The notes below the pieces were generated by a model that was not told the DNA's origin, ran no database searches, and was given only the letters and a program-made list of their open reading frames with translations. Shown in pieces: positions 23,304 through 31,218 of a stretch of DNA of 42,974 bases (positions are counted from its first letter, which is position 1; each line of letters starts with the position of its first letter). Origin of the DNA: a virus. The translations under genes and the position numbers were made by a program. The DNA is taken from the IMG/VR virus record IMGVR_UViG_3300045284_000093, positions 1-42,974 of that record. One strand, written 5' to 3'.

Positions 23304-24839
23304 TTACACCTGTAGTTCCTCTTTGAACAGCTTCAGCAGCCGTTGCTGCAGATTGTCCTTGTCGCGCAGCGCGGCGTACACCCCCCACTCCACCTTGGTC
23401 GCACCCATGTGCACGATGCGGGTGGTCAGCTTCTGCCCCGGTCGCGCCATGCGCTCGCATGCCTGCCCATAGACGTCGAGCGAGTGGATCGGCGAGAACC
23501 AGATCATCGTATCCGCAGCCACCAGATTCAGCCCGTGCGCCGCCGTCTTGGGATGCGCGACGATAATCTGCGGGTTCGCCGTCGACTCGAACGCCCGCAG
23601 GATCTCGCTGCGCTTGGTGCGGCTGGTCTCGCCGTCGATCTTCGCCACGGTGAAGCGTTTCTCCAGATGGGCTACGACTTGGTGCAGAGCGCCACGGTAT
23701 GGTACGAATACTACACTCTTGGCGTTGGCTTCGTCAACGATCTCGTCGAGGGTGGCAAGGCGCTCGGTCACGTCGAGCGGCACGTACTCCTCGCTGTCGG
23801 AGCGCACGCAGCCCGCCGCGATCTGCAGCAGCTTCGAAAGCAGGATCGCCGCGTTGTTCGCCGTGATGACGTTCTGCTGGGCGTAGATCAGCAGCCGGGA
23901 TTTCATTTCACTGAACCATTTCTGCTGTTCCCTCGACATCTGAGTTTCGCGGTCCAGATAGATCGTCGGCGGCAGGGTCAGGCAGTCGGCCTTCGCGAAG
24001 CGGATCGCAGGCTGCAGCGCGCGGTGCACTTTCTCAATCGCGTCCTCCTTGGCGACCCACTTGAACAGCGACACCTTGCGCATCGTTTCATCGCGCCACC
24101 GTCCGAAGTAGGCCGGGACCCTGCCCGGTGAAACAAGTCGCGCCAACGCCCACGCATCGACTGGACCATTCGGGCAGGGTTGCCCGGTCAGTATCCACAG
24201 CCGTTGCTCGGGGCGCAGCAGCTTGCGGAATGTCTTGTACATGTCAGTCTGTGAATTGCGATATGCCGATCCCTCGTCGAGGATGATCAGGTCGAGATCG
24301 TCACGTGCAGCAAGCTCCTGCTGCACGATCTTCAGGCCGTGATGGTTGATGATGTAGAAGTCGACATCCTCCTTCAGCGCGTCGACCCGCTGCTTCCTGC
24401 TGCCATGTACGACGATCGACGTACGATGCATGAAGTGCCGGAAGATCTCGGCGTGCCACACCGCGTCGAGACACGACAGCGTGGACATGATCAGTGCCTT
24501 GCGAATCGTGCCGAGATTCATCAGATGATCGGCAGCCCACAGTGCGGCGAGGCTCTTGCCCAGCCCCATATCCGCAAGGATGAAGCAGCGCGGATGCAGC
24601 GTCGCGAACGCGGCGATCTCCTGCTGATGATCGAATGGCTGATACAGTCCCGGCCAATGGTAGCGGGTGAGGATTGGTGCCGGAACTGGAATACCTATGT
24701 TCCTGAGAACTTTGGTTTCTTCGATGTCGTGCGGAATCCGCACGATGTGCTTATCGTACTGCTCGGCATGCGGGATCAGCGCGAGAACCTGACGCGGATC
24801 ACGCAGCTTGATGTACAGGTCGTCACCCACAATTTTCAT
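23304..24839 (-). CDS. SNF2-like superfamily 2 helicase (511 aa)
   Basis: Two RecA-like halves are visible: Walker A as ADMGLGKS (Lys95), motif II as LDEGS (Asp188), motif III as LTGQPCPN (near 220), and a C-terminal helicase half ending with motif VI QACERMARPGQ. These fit SNF2-family ATPases found in phage replication regions. ATG 24839 is chosen because it overlaps the upstream stop as ATGA; an upstream ATG at 24887 would overlap the nuclease gene by about 50 bases. Next to a VRR-NUC and a Cas4-like nuclease it probably acts in replication, recombination or fork repair. Confidence 0.85.
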   Translation of the reverse strand: MKIVGDDLYIKLRDPRQVLALIPHAEQYDKHIVRIPHDIEETKVLRNIGIPVPAPILTRYHWPGLYQPFDHQQEIAAFATLHPRCFILADMGLGKSLAALWAADHLMNLGTIRKALIMSTLSCLDAVWHAEIFRHFMHRTSIVVHGSRKQRVDALKEDVDFYIINHHGLKIVQQELAARDDLDLIILDEGSAYRNSQTDMYKTFRKLLRPEQRLWILTGQPCPNGPVDAWALARLVSPGRVPAYFGRWRDETMRKVSLFKWVAKEDAIEKVHRALQPAIRFAKADCLTLPPTIYLDRETQMSREQQKWFSEMKSRLLIYAQQNVITANNAAILLSKLLQIAAGCVRSDSEEYVPLDVTERLATLDEIVDEANAKSVVFVPYRGALHQVVAHLEKRFTVAKIDGETSRTKRSEILRAFESTANPQIIVAHPKTAAHGLNLVAADTMIWFSPIHSLDVYGQACERMARPGQKLTTRIVHMGATKVEWGVYAALRDKDNLQQRLLKLFKEELQV

Positions 24840-25129
24840 TTGATCGACTCGATCAGTTGTTGTAATTGATACAGGTTGCTTGGCCACACCACGAAGGTGT
24901 AGCCATGTTGCCGGGTAATGTCCATCAGCACCTTATCCTGTAGCGGCGTAAGCTTGCCACCCGGAGCCTTGCATTCGATCGCGAAAAACCGGCCCTTCGG
25001 CGTGCAGCCGATAATGTCAGGAATGCCGATGGTACCGCGTCCTGCAACCGGCATGAAGTACCAGAAACCTGCTTCCTTCAGTAACTGTTTGACCTTTTCT
25101 TTCAGCTTCCCTTCCGGGGTGGTTGGCAT
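24836..25129 (-). CDS. VRR-NUC domain nuclease (97 aa)
   Basis: The product is a minimal PD-(D/E)XK fold of VRR-NUC type: GIPDIIG with Asp38, then FFAIECKAPGGKLTPLQ with Glu52, Lys54 and Gln64. Such stand-alone domains, common in phages, are thought to cut branched DNA such as Holliday junctions. ATG 25129 is chosen because the fold starts there; the frame is open to 25201, and no strong ribosome site is visible, so translation may depend on the overlapping upstream gene. Its stop overlaps the helicase start (ATGA). Confidence 0.8.
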   Translation of the reverse strand: MPTTPEGKLKEKVKQLLKEAGFWYFMPVAGRGTIGIPDIIGCTPKGRFFAIECKAPGGKLTPLQDKVLMDITRQHGYTFVVWPSNLYQLQQLIESIK

Positions 25130-25281
25130 GTGTATATTTTCGGTTCGAGTTTTTCGATGTGATGTTCGATAAGTTTCGCGACGCCGTGTTCGTCCTTCCA
25201 CCCAGCGAGTTCGTGCAGCACTGCCTCTCGCATAGTTTCTATGCCCAGCCGAAAGATTCTATCTTCTTCGCGAGGGGTCAT
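25102..25281 (-). CDS. Small unknown protein (59 aa)
   Basis: The ATG at 25281 overlaps the previous stop (ATGA) and follows AGGGGA at a proper distance. The product is helical and charged: MTPREEDRIFRLGIETMREA, HELAGWKDEHGVAKLIEHHI, then a short tail. It overlaps the VRR-NUC start by 28 bases, suggesting coupled translation. No family recognised. Confidence 0.6.
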   Translation of the reverse strand: MTPREEDRIFRLGIETMREAVLHELAGWKDEHGVAKLIEHHIEKLEPKIYTCQPPRKGS

Positions 25282-25430
25282 TTCTTTTTCCCCTTTAGGA
25301 ATTTGCTGCCCTTGTCCGCCCTGTTGAATTCACATGCGACCTTCTGACTGATCTTGCGTTTCTTCGCGAACTTCGGATCGTGGCATGCGGCAGCCATCAG
25401 CTTCGCCTGCTTCGCACTTACGCTGGGCAT
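25278..25430 (-). CDS. Small Lys-rich phage protein (50 aa)
   Basis: The ATG at 25430 overlaps the upstream stop (TGATG). The product begins MPSVSAKQAKLMAAACHDPK and ends in KGSKFLKGKKK. The pattern SxKQAxxMAAxxHxPxFAKK..I.QKVxxEFNRADKG is common to short phage proteins of unknown function. The high charge suggests nucleic-acid binding. Confidence 0.65.
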   Translation of the reverse strand: MPSVSAKQAKLMAAACHDPKFAKKRKISQKVACEFNRADKGSKFLKGKKK

Positions 25431-26116
25431 CACTGTCTCCTCTTGCCGTTGAACGTGCATGTCGTCACCGGGCAGTGTGCGTTGCACAGGCCGCTCGTCT
25501 TGGGTACCCACGTCGCGGTCTTGTGCGCGTATTCGAGGCGGTTCACGTCGGGCAGAAATTTGTTCCACAACGCAGGTAGTTCTTTGCGATGGTAAGTTTC
25601 CTTATCCTGCTGGAACGACTTCAGCCACACGAACATCGCGCGCACTTCGTCGACCTGCGGGAAGCGGGTGAATACTGCAGCGGCAAACAATTCTAGCTGA
25701 TGTGAGCCGAACCGACGCTTGCCGGTTTTCCAGTCTACGACCTTCGCGACCTTGCCGTCGATCCACAGCGCGTCGATGATTACACGTAGCCACGTTTCCT
25801 TACTGAACCAGTCGGACGGCTGCAGGTTGCGCTTGAATGCCCACTGTTCCTCGGCGGCGACAAGCTCACCCTTTAGCGCACGGAACTGCTCGACGACTGG
25901 CTGCCACTGGTCCATGTCCGACGGTAGCGGCTCACCTTGGGTCAGCGAGCGCGCGATGCAGCTATGAACGTGATTGCCCCAGTCCCGTTGCTCAGTATTG
26001 GGTTCCGCAAAATTCTTGAATACCCGGATCTCCGCGTACTGCTTCGGGCACGTCAGGAACTGGTCGAGCGCGCTGTACGACCACGACACTGGTTTCGCTT
26101 CGAGCGCGACGGTCAT
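25430..26116 (-). CDS. PD-(D/E)XK exonuclease of Cas4/RecB type (228 aa)
   Basis: The N-terminus SWSYSALDQFLTCPKQY is typical of Cas4/AddB/PDDEXK_1 nucleases. Catalytic positions are His51 region, Glu90, Asp115 (RVIIDALW) and Asp128-x-Lys130 (VVDWKTGK), with Gln140 downstream. Cys23 plus Cys211, Cys215 and Cys220 could hold a 4Fe-4S cluster as in AddB and Cas4. The likely role is 5'-3' processing of DNA ends for recombination, together with the neighbouring helicase and VRR-NUC. Start overlaps the preceding stop (ATGA). Confidence 0.82.
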   Translation of the reverse strand: MTVALEAKPVSWSYSALDQFLTCPKQYAEIRVFKNFAEPNTEQRDWGNHVHSCIARSLTQGEPLPSDMDQWQPVVEQFRALKGELVAAEEQWAFKRNLQPSDWFSKETWLRVIIDALWIDGKVAKVVDWKTGKRRFGSHQLELFAAAVFTRFPQVDEVRAMFVWLKSFQQDKETYHRKELPALWNKFLPDVNRLEYAHKTATWVPKTSGLCNAHCPVTTCTFNGKRRQ

Positions 26117-26262
26117 ACTTTTTTCAGTCGCGGATTTCGTTTCTTCGCTGCAGCACTGGCCTTGCGTGACGATGCAGCGAGGATCGCGCCTGCAGCCTTC
26201 TTGCTGTAACCCTGACCGGCGATCTTCGCTTGCACTGCTTTAAACCCCGGATGTTTCTTCAT
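26113..26262 (-). CDS. Small basic phage protein (49 aa)
   Basis: The ATG at 26262 follows GAGGAG. The sequence begins MKKHPGFKAVQAKIAGQGYS and continues AAGAILAASSRKAS to a Lys/Arg-rich end. This HPGFxAVQxKIA..S.KxAGAILAxSxRxAS pattern is widespread in small phage proteins of unknown role. A 29-base palindrome sits 15 bases upstream in its leader, so expression may be controlled there. Stop overlaps the nuclease start. Confidence 0.7.
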   Translation of the reverse strand: MKKHPGFKAVQAKIAGQGYSKKAAGAILAASSRKASAAAKKRNPRLKKV

Positions 26263-26276
26263 GCTGGCTCCTCACA

Positions 26277-26305
26277 CCCCGAAGTGACAGCGTGTCACTT
26301 CGGGG
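26277..26305. repeat. Dispersed palindrome, copy a (longest)
   Basis: A perfect 13-base arm (CCCCGAAGTGACA) and its complement flank a GCG loop. It lies between the stop of the Pro/Gly-rich gene and the ribosome site of the 26262 gene. No T-run follows, so it is not a usual terminator. It shares its core with five other copies in the right arm. Confidence 0.85.
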
Positions 26306-26315
26306 ATTCTCCTCC

Positions 26316-26846
26316 TTAGACGCCCGGATTTTCCGGCGAAGATTTCGGTTGCGCACCCGGCAGTGTGTTGTCCGGTCGTGTTGGCTGCCCCGGAGGAAGC
26401 GGCTGGCCGCTGCCGTGCGGCGGTGGTACAGGCTGTCCCGTGATGTGCCCCGGCTGTCCCGGGAGGGTATTGTCCGGTTGGTTCGCGATGTGCATGATCA
26501 GCCAGCCGAAGCGCGGGGACCAGACCGGCAGGGTCGAGCCGCCCCCACCACCCGGAAGGCCCGCATCGGGATGTCCCGGTGCGACAGGAAAGCCACCACT
26601 CGGATGCCCCGGCTGAACTGGCAGTCCGGCGTCGGGGTGGCCGTAGCCGGGTAGCCCTTGGTCGGGGCGATTGGGACGGCCTTGACCGTAGCCGGGATCG
26701 ACTGGCCCCCATGCCGGGTGGCCGTAGCCCGGATCCGTGGGACGCGGGGGCTGCGGCAAGCTGTTGTCCGGACGTCCGCCTTGTCCCGGCAGTCCTTGAT
26801 CGGCGTGACCGGAGATCGGATACACCATTGCGAGGAAAGGTTGCAT
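26316..26846 (-). CDS. Pro/Gly-rich repeat protein of unknown function (176 aa)
   Basis: The ATG at 26846 is chosen because AGGAG sits seven bases upstream; an ATG six bases earlier is too close. After MQPFLAMVYPIS, nearly the whole protein is made of short repeats: three PDN(S/T)LP units, GYGHPDAGLP, PGHPSGGFP, PGHPDAGLP and others. One ordinary segment, WSPRFGWLIMHIANQPDN, interrupts them around residue 110. Similar PDxGLPG-repeat proteins occur in other podoviruses near the lysis and lipoprotein genes, without assigned function. Likely extended and disordered. Confidence 0.6.
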   Translation of the reverse strand: MQPFLAMVYPISGHADQGLPGQGGRPDNSLPQPPRPTDPGYGHPAWGPVDPGYGQGRPNRPDQGLPGYGHPDAGLPVQPGHPSGGFPVAPGHPDAGLPGGGGGSTLPVWSPRFGWLIMHIANQPDNTLPGQPGHITGQPVPPPHGSGQPLPPGQPTRPDNTLPGAQPKSSPENPGV

Positions 26847-26862
26847 GTGCATTTCTCCTGAG

Positions 26863-26988
26863 TTAACCCTTGAAAAAATAGGCGATCAACGCGGTTACGA
26901 ACGCGACGATCATACCTTCGAGTGCCAAGGTAATGATCCTTACCCTAGCTTCCAGCAAAGCTATGCGAGTTGGAATGTCCGCAGCCAC
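26863..26988 (-). CDS. Small single-helix membrane protein, XhlA-like (41 aa)
   Basis: A GTG start four bases after the lipoprotein stop gives 41 residues: a short amphipathic helix (RIALLEARVRIITLALE) followed by a membrane helix (GMIVAFVTALIAYFFKG). This order resembles XhlA-type proteins, which help phage holins. No clear ribosome site, so coupled translation is assumed; the downstream gene's ribosome site begins right after its stop. Confidence 0.45.
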   Translation of the reverse strand: MAADIPTRIALLEARVRIITLALEGMIVAFVTALIAYFFKG

Positions 26989-26992
26989 AGCA

Positions 26993-27712
26993 TCAGCAAG
27001 GTACGTCGACTGACGGGATGCAAGTCACAGTCCGATGGTCGTCGTTGGGCGAGCTTATACGACCAGTGTTACCACTATTCGATCCCGAGTTGGGTCCGAC
27101 ATAGCTACCGTCACGACCAGCGATAACGCCGGTTCCATTGAGCGTGATGATGTTGGGTGCGGGTGGCCGCATGGTGCTGATGGCGTTGAAGCCGCTTGTG
27201 GCGATTCCCTGCGCGGTGCCGAAGCCTGCGTTGGCGATACCCACATTCGAATTGAAACCCGCTGTCGCCACCGTGCCGAATGAATTGTACGCCGCGATGC
27301 TGGATTCTCGGTTGTTGTTCGAGGCGTTGATCGCGGTACGGTACCCAAAGTATCCCTGTACCAAAGTGGCGACCGGAGCAGCGAACAGCGCGGCCCACTT
27401 GTAGGCTCGGTCCTCCTGCCGCTCCGGTGCTTGCGGCAACACCACATTGACGCTACCACCCCCGCCGTTGCCCCCGCGTGCCAGCGCGAGCGCCATGACG
27501 GCCATGTTACGGGTGTTCGGATCGCTGTTCTGGGCGATCGCTGCCATTGCCTGATAGCGCGCTTCTTCGGCGTTGGCCTTGGCCACTTCAACCTGCTGCT
27601 GCGCTGCGATCGTCATCCGGTAACTTTCCAGTTGCAGCGCGTAATTAGGATCGAGCGTGGTGACGCAGCCAGTAAGCAGCGCCAACGGCAGCAGGCAGAT
27701 TCGTTTCATCAT
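26993..27712 (-). CDS. Phage lipoprotein (239 aa)
   Basis: The N-terminus MMKRICLLPLALLTGC is a lipoprotein signal with lipobox LTGC; Cys16 would be lipid-modified. Then follow a helical coiled-coil region (QQQVEVAKANAEEARYQAMA), a Gly-rich turn, a hydrophobic stretch (WAALFAAPVATLVQGYFGYR) and a beta-prone repeat region (GFNSNVGIANAGFGTAQGIA). It probably sits in the host envelope, perhaps with the XhlA-like protein downstream, in lysis or exclusion of other phages. Either of two adjacent ATGs could be the start. Confidence 0.7.
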   Translation of the reverse strand: MMKRICLLPLALLTGCVTTLDPNYALQLESYRMTIAAQQQVEVAKANAEEARYQAMAAIAQNSDPNTRNMAVMALALARGGNGGGGSVNVVLPQAPERQEDRAYKWAALFAAPVATLVQGYFGYRTAINASNNNRESSIAAYNSFGTVATAGFNSNVGIANAGFGTAQGIATSGFNAISTMRPPAPNIITLNGTGVIAGRDGSYVGPNSGSNSGNTGRISSPNDDHRTVTCIPSVDVPC

Positions 27713-27718
27713 CCCCCC

Positions 27719-29587
27719 CTATCCCTTGGCCAATCCGTAGCGCGCATCATGCCCGATGCTACAGGAAATGGGCAGCCCCGGTGCCCAATCCGGTACCCGG
27801 TTCATTTCCTGCCGGACGACGGGTTCCCACCGTTCGACGTCGTTCCGGTGCACTACCAATACCAGTTCGTCGTGGCACTGGTGTACCACGGTCATGCCCA
27901 GCGCGGCGAGCCGCAGCCATGCGTCGGCAACGAGGATCCCGGCCAGCGCCTGCACGCAGTTCTCGACCACCTTGGCTCCGTACACCTTGGGCAACTTCCT
28001 GCGGTTCTGGTAGGTGTAGAACGCCTGCTGCTCGGCGTCGCGTTCGTGGTACGTCAGGTACGGATAGCGGATCACCCGGCCCCATCGGGGTAGGTGGATG
28101 CCGTCAGCGTCGACGTTCAGCACGCCATGTTTACCCAGCACGCCACCTTGCTGCCGGATGATGCAGCGCAGTACGTCGTCACCCTGATTCCACAGGTTCA
28201 CGATGTGTCGTGATGCCTGCCGGTGCCGGTCGACGATCGCGTGTGCTTCCTTGGGTTTGACCTTGGCCACGCGTGCAAACTTGACGTGCGACATGCCGTA
28301 GCCGAGTGCGAGCCGGACAATCTTGCCGATCATCCGTTCCTTCTCGTCGGCGCGGGTAATCTCCCGTCCGAATATGGTACTGGCTGTTACACAGTAGATG
28401 TCCGGCCCCCGTCCCTCGTCGTACGCACGGAAGGCTTCGACAACATCGTCCTGCCCGGCCAGCCACGCGAGGATGCGTGCTTCGATCTGCGACAGGTCGG
28501 CAACCATGCACACGTGGTCAGGCGGCGCGCACAGCGCCTGCCGGATCGGGTAGTCGTAGCGGGTATCGCGCACCGGCAGATTCTGCAGGTTGAGCATATC
28601 GCCGCCGCCCGCACGCCCGGTGTGCGCGTTGTAATGCCCGAGATAGACCGGCAGCGGGCCGCGCGAGGCCACGCCGATCAATCGCTGGGTACGGGTTTCC
28701 TCGATGCTGCTCTTGTTCTCGATTCGCGCGCTGATCAGCGTCTTGAAGATCGTGTCGGGATCGTTCTCGGCTTCCTCCATCATGTCGAGGAATCCCTGAT
28801 CGGTTTTGTTGAATGCCCACGTTACCCTGCCGGTGGTCGGGCTGATCTTCTGCGGCGGATCCACGCCGATCGACAGCAGCAGCGCAGCGAATTTCTCGTT
28901 GCTCACCACGTCCTGCTTCAGTTGCTCGGGTTCCATGCCGAGTTCCAGTGCGGCCATCGTCAAGCTCGCTTCGCGATACGCCTGCACTTCCTCCAGATGA
29001 TTGCGCAGCAGCAGGTCATCGACCTGCAGCAGTGGCTCGACGAACAGCCGGATGTACTGATCGATCAGCTTGTATTCGTGATCGCCCATCGCGCGCAGCT
29101 TCTGGAACAGCCGCCATGTCAACTCGACGTCGTTGCAGCAGTAGCGCCCGTATAATTCGAGATCGTGGGGTGTGAAATCGAGGCGATGGAATCCCTTGTA
29201 TGTGACTACTTCAACCCCCTTCTCACCGATATTAAGTGTCGTCGCTAACGCGGCCAATGACGTACCACACGTCATGTTGAAACGCGGCTTCGCCATCGAC
29301 ATTGTGTCCATATAGAACTTGGGATAGAAGCCAAAGTGCCATCCAAGAATCGATCCGTCGAAGTAGGTGTTGTGGGCCAGCAGGGCTGATTCTGACCAGT
29401 TGATATTGGCGAGGGCCGTGTGTACTTCCATGGGATCTGAGTACCATAGCGCAGGCTCCGGTCCTTGTTTGATGGAAACGCCGATCACTTCGAAGCGCGG
29501 ATCGCGCACGTAGGCTTCGTTGCTGATCTTCGACAACGAATAATCCTGATCCCAGAAAGTTTCAAAATCGAGAACGACTATTTGCAT
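27719..29587 (-). CDS. Family A DNA polymerase with 3'-5' exonuclease (622 aa)
   Basis: Exonuclease motifs are LDFETFWD (Asp7, Glu9), AHNTYFD (Asn73, Asp77) and a third motif around Asp153 (YCCNDVEL). Polymerase motifs are HTGRAGGGDMLNLQNLP, motif A DLSQIEARILAWLAG (Asp364), motif B IGKIVRLALGYG (Lys422) and motif C QCHDELVLVV. This is the phage replicative polymerase, smaller than bacterial Pol I and lacking a 5'-3' exonuclease. ATG 29587 is used; a TTG 12 bases upstream is less likely. A terminator hairpin lies just before it, so the gene needs read-through or its own promoter. Confidence 0.93.
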   Translation of the reverse strand: MQIVVLDFETFWDQDYSLSKISNEAYVRDPRFEVIGVSIKQGPEPALWYSDPMEVHTALANINWSESALLAHNTYFDGSILGWHFGFYPKFYMDTMSMAKPRFNMTCGTSLAALATTLNIGEKGVEVVTYKGFHRLDFTPHDLELYGRYCCNDVELTWRLFQKLRAMGDHEYKLIDQYIRLFVEPLLQVDDLLLRNHLEEVQAYREASLTMAALELGMEPEQLKQDVVSNEKFAALLLSIGVDPPQKISPTTGRVTWAFNKTDQGFLDMMEEAENDPDTIFKTLISARIENKSSIEETRTQRLIGVASRGPLPVYLGHYNAHTGRAGGGDMLNLQNLPVRDTRYDYPIRQALCAPPDHVCMVADLSQIEARILAWLAGQDDVVEAFRAYDEGRGPDIYCVTASTIFGREITRADEKERMIGKIVRLALGYGMSHVKFARVAKVKPKEAHAIVDRHRQASRHIVNLWNQGDDVLRCIIRQQGGVLGKHGVLNVDADGIHLPRWGRVIRYPYLTYHERDAEQQAFYTYQNRRKLPKVYGAKVVENCVQALAGILVADAWLRLAALGMTVVHQCHDELVLVVHRNDVERWEPVVRQEMNRVPDWAPGLPISCSIGHDARYGLAKG

Positions 29588-29600
29588 GTTGTCCCTCAAT

Positions 29601-29637
29601 AAAAACCCCGGTACGACCCAGTGAGTGCATACCGGGG
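29601..29637 (-). terminator. Rho-independent terminator upstream of polymerase
   Basis: On the - strand, CCCCGGTA and TACCGGGG form an eight-base stem around a 16-base loop, followed at once by TTTTTATT. It ends the ParB-like and 29644 transcript just before the polymerase gene. Confidence 0.75.
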
Positions 29638-29643
29638 GAAGGG

Positions 29644-30153
29644 CTATTTAGATGCATTCGATATAAGTTCGGGCTGCGCTTGCAACTGTTTCACTACACG
29701 CTTCGCGCCATGCCGGGTAACGGCATCGACGTAATTTCGCAGTGCTTTCGCTTCGCCGTTGGCGATGGCCTTGCGCTGAATGACGCGCTCCACGATTAGC
29801 TCGGCATTGGCCCCCTCAGTGACACTCGCAAAGCCTGCAGTGCGTTTGCCGTAGCCGCTGGCGAGATATTTTTCCGGAAACTTCGATACGGGATGGTCCC
29901 GCTTTTCCTTGGAGCGTGGCGACGCGAAAAACGCTTCGACTACCGGTACCAGATCGCAGCCGATATCTTCCTCCAATGCTTCGCGCACATAGTCCCAGCG
30001 AATCGCTTCGGCGACGGCTTCGAAACGTAATGCTTCAAGGACCTGCAATTTGGAAAACGCACCCTGACGTTCGAGTTCCTGCCCAGCTTCCTCACGAATG
30101 GCTTTGTGGATCGGGCATTGCAATGCGGCGGTTCGGCGCAGGTACTTGATCAT
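29644..30153 (-). CDS. Unknown protein following ParB-like gene (169 aa)
   Basis: The ATG at 30153 is two bases after the ParB-like stop, with GGAGGG upstream. The product is mainly helical and charged; recognisable stretches are FEAVAEAIRWDYVREALEED, FPEKYLASGYGKRTAGFAS and a basic C-terminal helix (AVTRHGAKRVVKQL). No family recognised. Tight coupling to the ParB-like gene and a shared terminator suggest they work together, possibly on DNA. Confidence 0.6.
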   Translation of the reverse strand: MIKYLRRTAALQCPIHKAIREEAGQELERQGAFSKLQVLEALRFEAVAEAIRWDYVREALEEDIGCDLVPVVEAFFASPRSKEKRDHPVSKFPEKYLASGYGKRTAGFASVTEGANAELIVERVIQRKAIANGEAKALRNYVDAVTRHGAKRVVKQLQAQPELISNASK

Positions 30154-30155
30154 GA

Positions 30156-31166
30156 TCAGCCCTCCAGTAGCTTCAGTTTGGTAACCGATGCAGGCTTCTT
30201 ACTGATCTTGTGTTGCCAGCGCAGCGCCCGCTCGCTGACCCCACCGAGGGTATGTGCCACGCGCGCAACGATGTCGCGGTCCGAATCGAGTGTAATTTTG
30301 TCGAGGGCATCCACGATCGCCTGCAGGCGATTCGCCGCACTGTCGTCACTCAGCATATGGTCGAGCGAATCCCCCAACGTCTTGCCGAACGCTGCAAATA
30401 ATGGCGTGATACGCTTCGCCCCCTTCGCATGCTTGTAGGCATTCACATCGACCTGACTGCGAATGTCGCGGTGTGCAATGCGTCCATCCTTGACCTGCCG
30501 TGCTGTCTCGCGTGCGCCTTTAGCAACGTGACGTTTCGCTTGTTCGATCTCTGCATGCGGTCGCGCTGTTTTCGATCCCAGCCGTTCCAGTTGCTCCATG
30601 CGATCTTGCGCACGGGTAAGAATCTCCATTGCTGCCTTAACGCTAAGACCGCCCAAGTCATCGCGTGCAATATGTCCGCCAGCAATAAGCGCATACCCGG
30701 CAGCGCAGGCTTTTCCAGTCTGATTCATCCGTTCTTCACGCGCGCTGCCCGAGTCTGTTGTCCATCCAAGAAGGCGAGCAATATCAATAGCTTTCGGATT
30801 TTCGAGCTCGCGCGCTCGAAATTTTCTTGCCGCTTCCCACGTTTCCAGCAGCACCAGAAAATCGGTGCGGTAGTCCTCGCCGTTCTCGCGTCCCATCAGT
30901 TGCAGCATCTTTTCGTCGGTAAGCGAGCGCACGATCACGGGCACTTCATGCAGCTTCTCGCGCTTGGCAGCTTCGATCCGGTGGTGACCGAAAGCCAGTT
31001 CGTATTTCTCACCTGCAGCACGTGCAATCACACCTTCCCACAGCCCGACATCGGCGATGGACCGGCGTAGTGCCGCGATCTTTTCTTCGTTGAACGGGTA
31101 ACGCTTGACCAGCCGGTGCGGATTGCTGACGAGCGACCCGATGGGGACAGTTACTATTTTTGACAT
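30156..31166 (-). CDS. ParB-like nuclease/DNA-binding protein (336 aa)
   Basis: The N-terminal 100 residues form a ParB N-terminal domain: IVTVPIGSLVSNPH, IAALRRSIADVGLWEGVIAR and the box II-like GHHRIEAAKR (residues 60-69). The rest is helical, with a putative HTH region and a long charged middle. In phages such proteins act as DNA-binding regulators, CTP-dependent clamps or nucleases; which one here is open. ATG 31166 with GGAG at eight bases is chosen over an upstream ATG at 31232 that crosses the palindromic leader. It begins its own transcript after a strong terminator. Confidence 0.78.
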   Translation of the reverse strand: MSKIVTVPIGSLVSNPHRLVKRYPFNEEKIAALRRSIADVGLWEGVIARAAGEKYELAFGHHRIEAAKREKLHEVPVIVRSLTDEKMLQLMGRENGEDYRTDFLVLLETWEAARKFRARELENPKAIDIARLLGWTTDSGSAREERMNQTGKACAAGYALIAGGHIARDDLGGLSVKAAMEILTRAQDRMEQLERLGSKTARPHAEIEQAKRHVAKGARETARQVKDGRIAHRDIRSQVDVNAYKHAKGAKRITPLFAAFGKTLGDSLDHMLSDDSAANRLQAIVDALDKITLDSDRDIVARVAHTLGGVSERALRWQHKISKKPASVTKLKLLEG

Positions 31167-31184
31167 GTCGGAAACTCCATATGT

Positions 31185-31218
31185 CCAGAAGTGGACGATA
31201 CATGATGTACGCTTCTGG
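31185..31218. promoter_or_regulatory. Nested palindromes in ParB-like gene leader (putative operator)
   Basis: CCAGAAG (31185-31191) and its complement CTTCTGG (31212-31218) flank a second palindrome TACATGATGTA (31199-31209). The pair lies 19 bases upstream of the ParB-like start, in the only gap between this gene and the preceding terminator. It could be an autoregulatory operator. Inference only. Confidence 0.45.

Noticed and set aside
26277-26305. Palindrome copy a as a Rho-independent terminator
   Set aside because: Stem is strong but neither strand has a following T-run, and it is immediately followed by a ribosome site.
26272-26712. - strand frame overlapping the Pro/Gly-rich gene
   Set aside because: Arg/Ser/Thr-rich alternative reading of a repeat region; runs through palindrome copy a and lacks a start signal.
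28223-29155. + strand frame of 310 codons opposite the polymerase
   Set aside because: Antisense shadow of a strongly supported polymerase gene.
29811-29830. Possible seventh palindrome copy (AGTGACACTCG)
   Set aside because: Only the left arm matches; the right arm TGTCACT is missing, and the sequence is inside a coding region.
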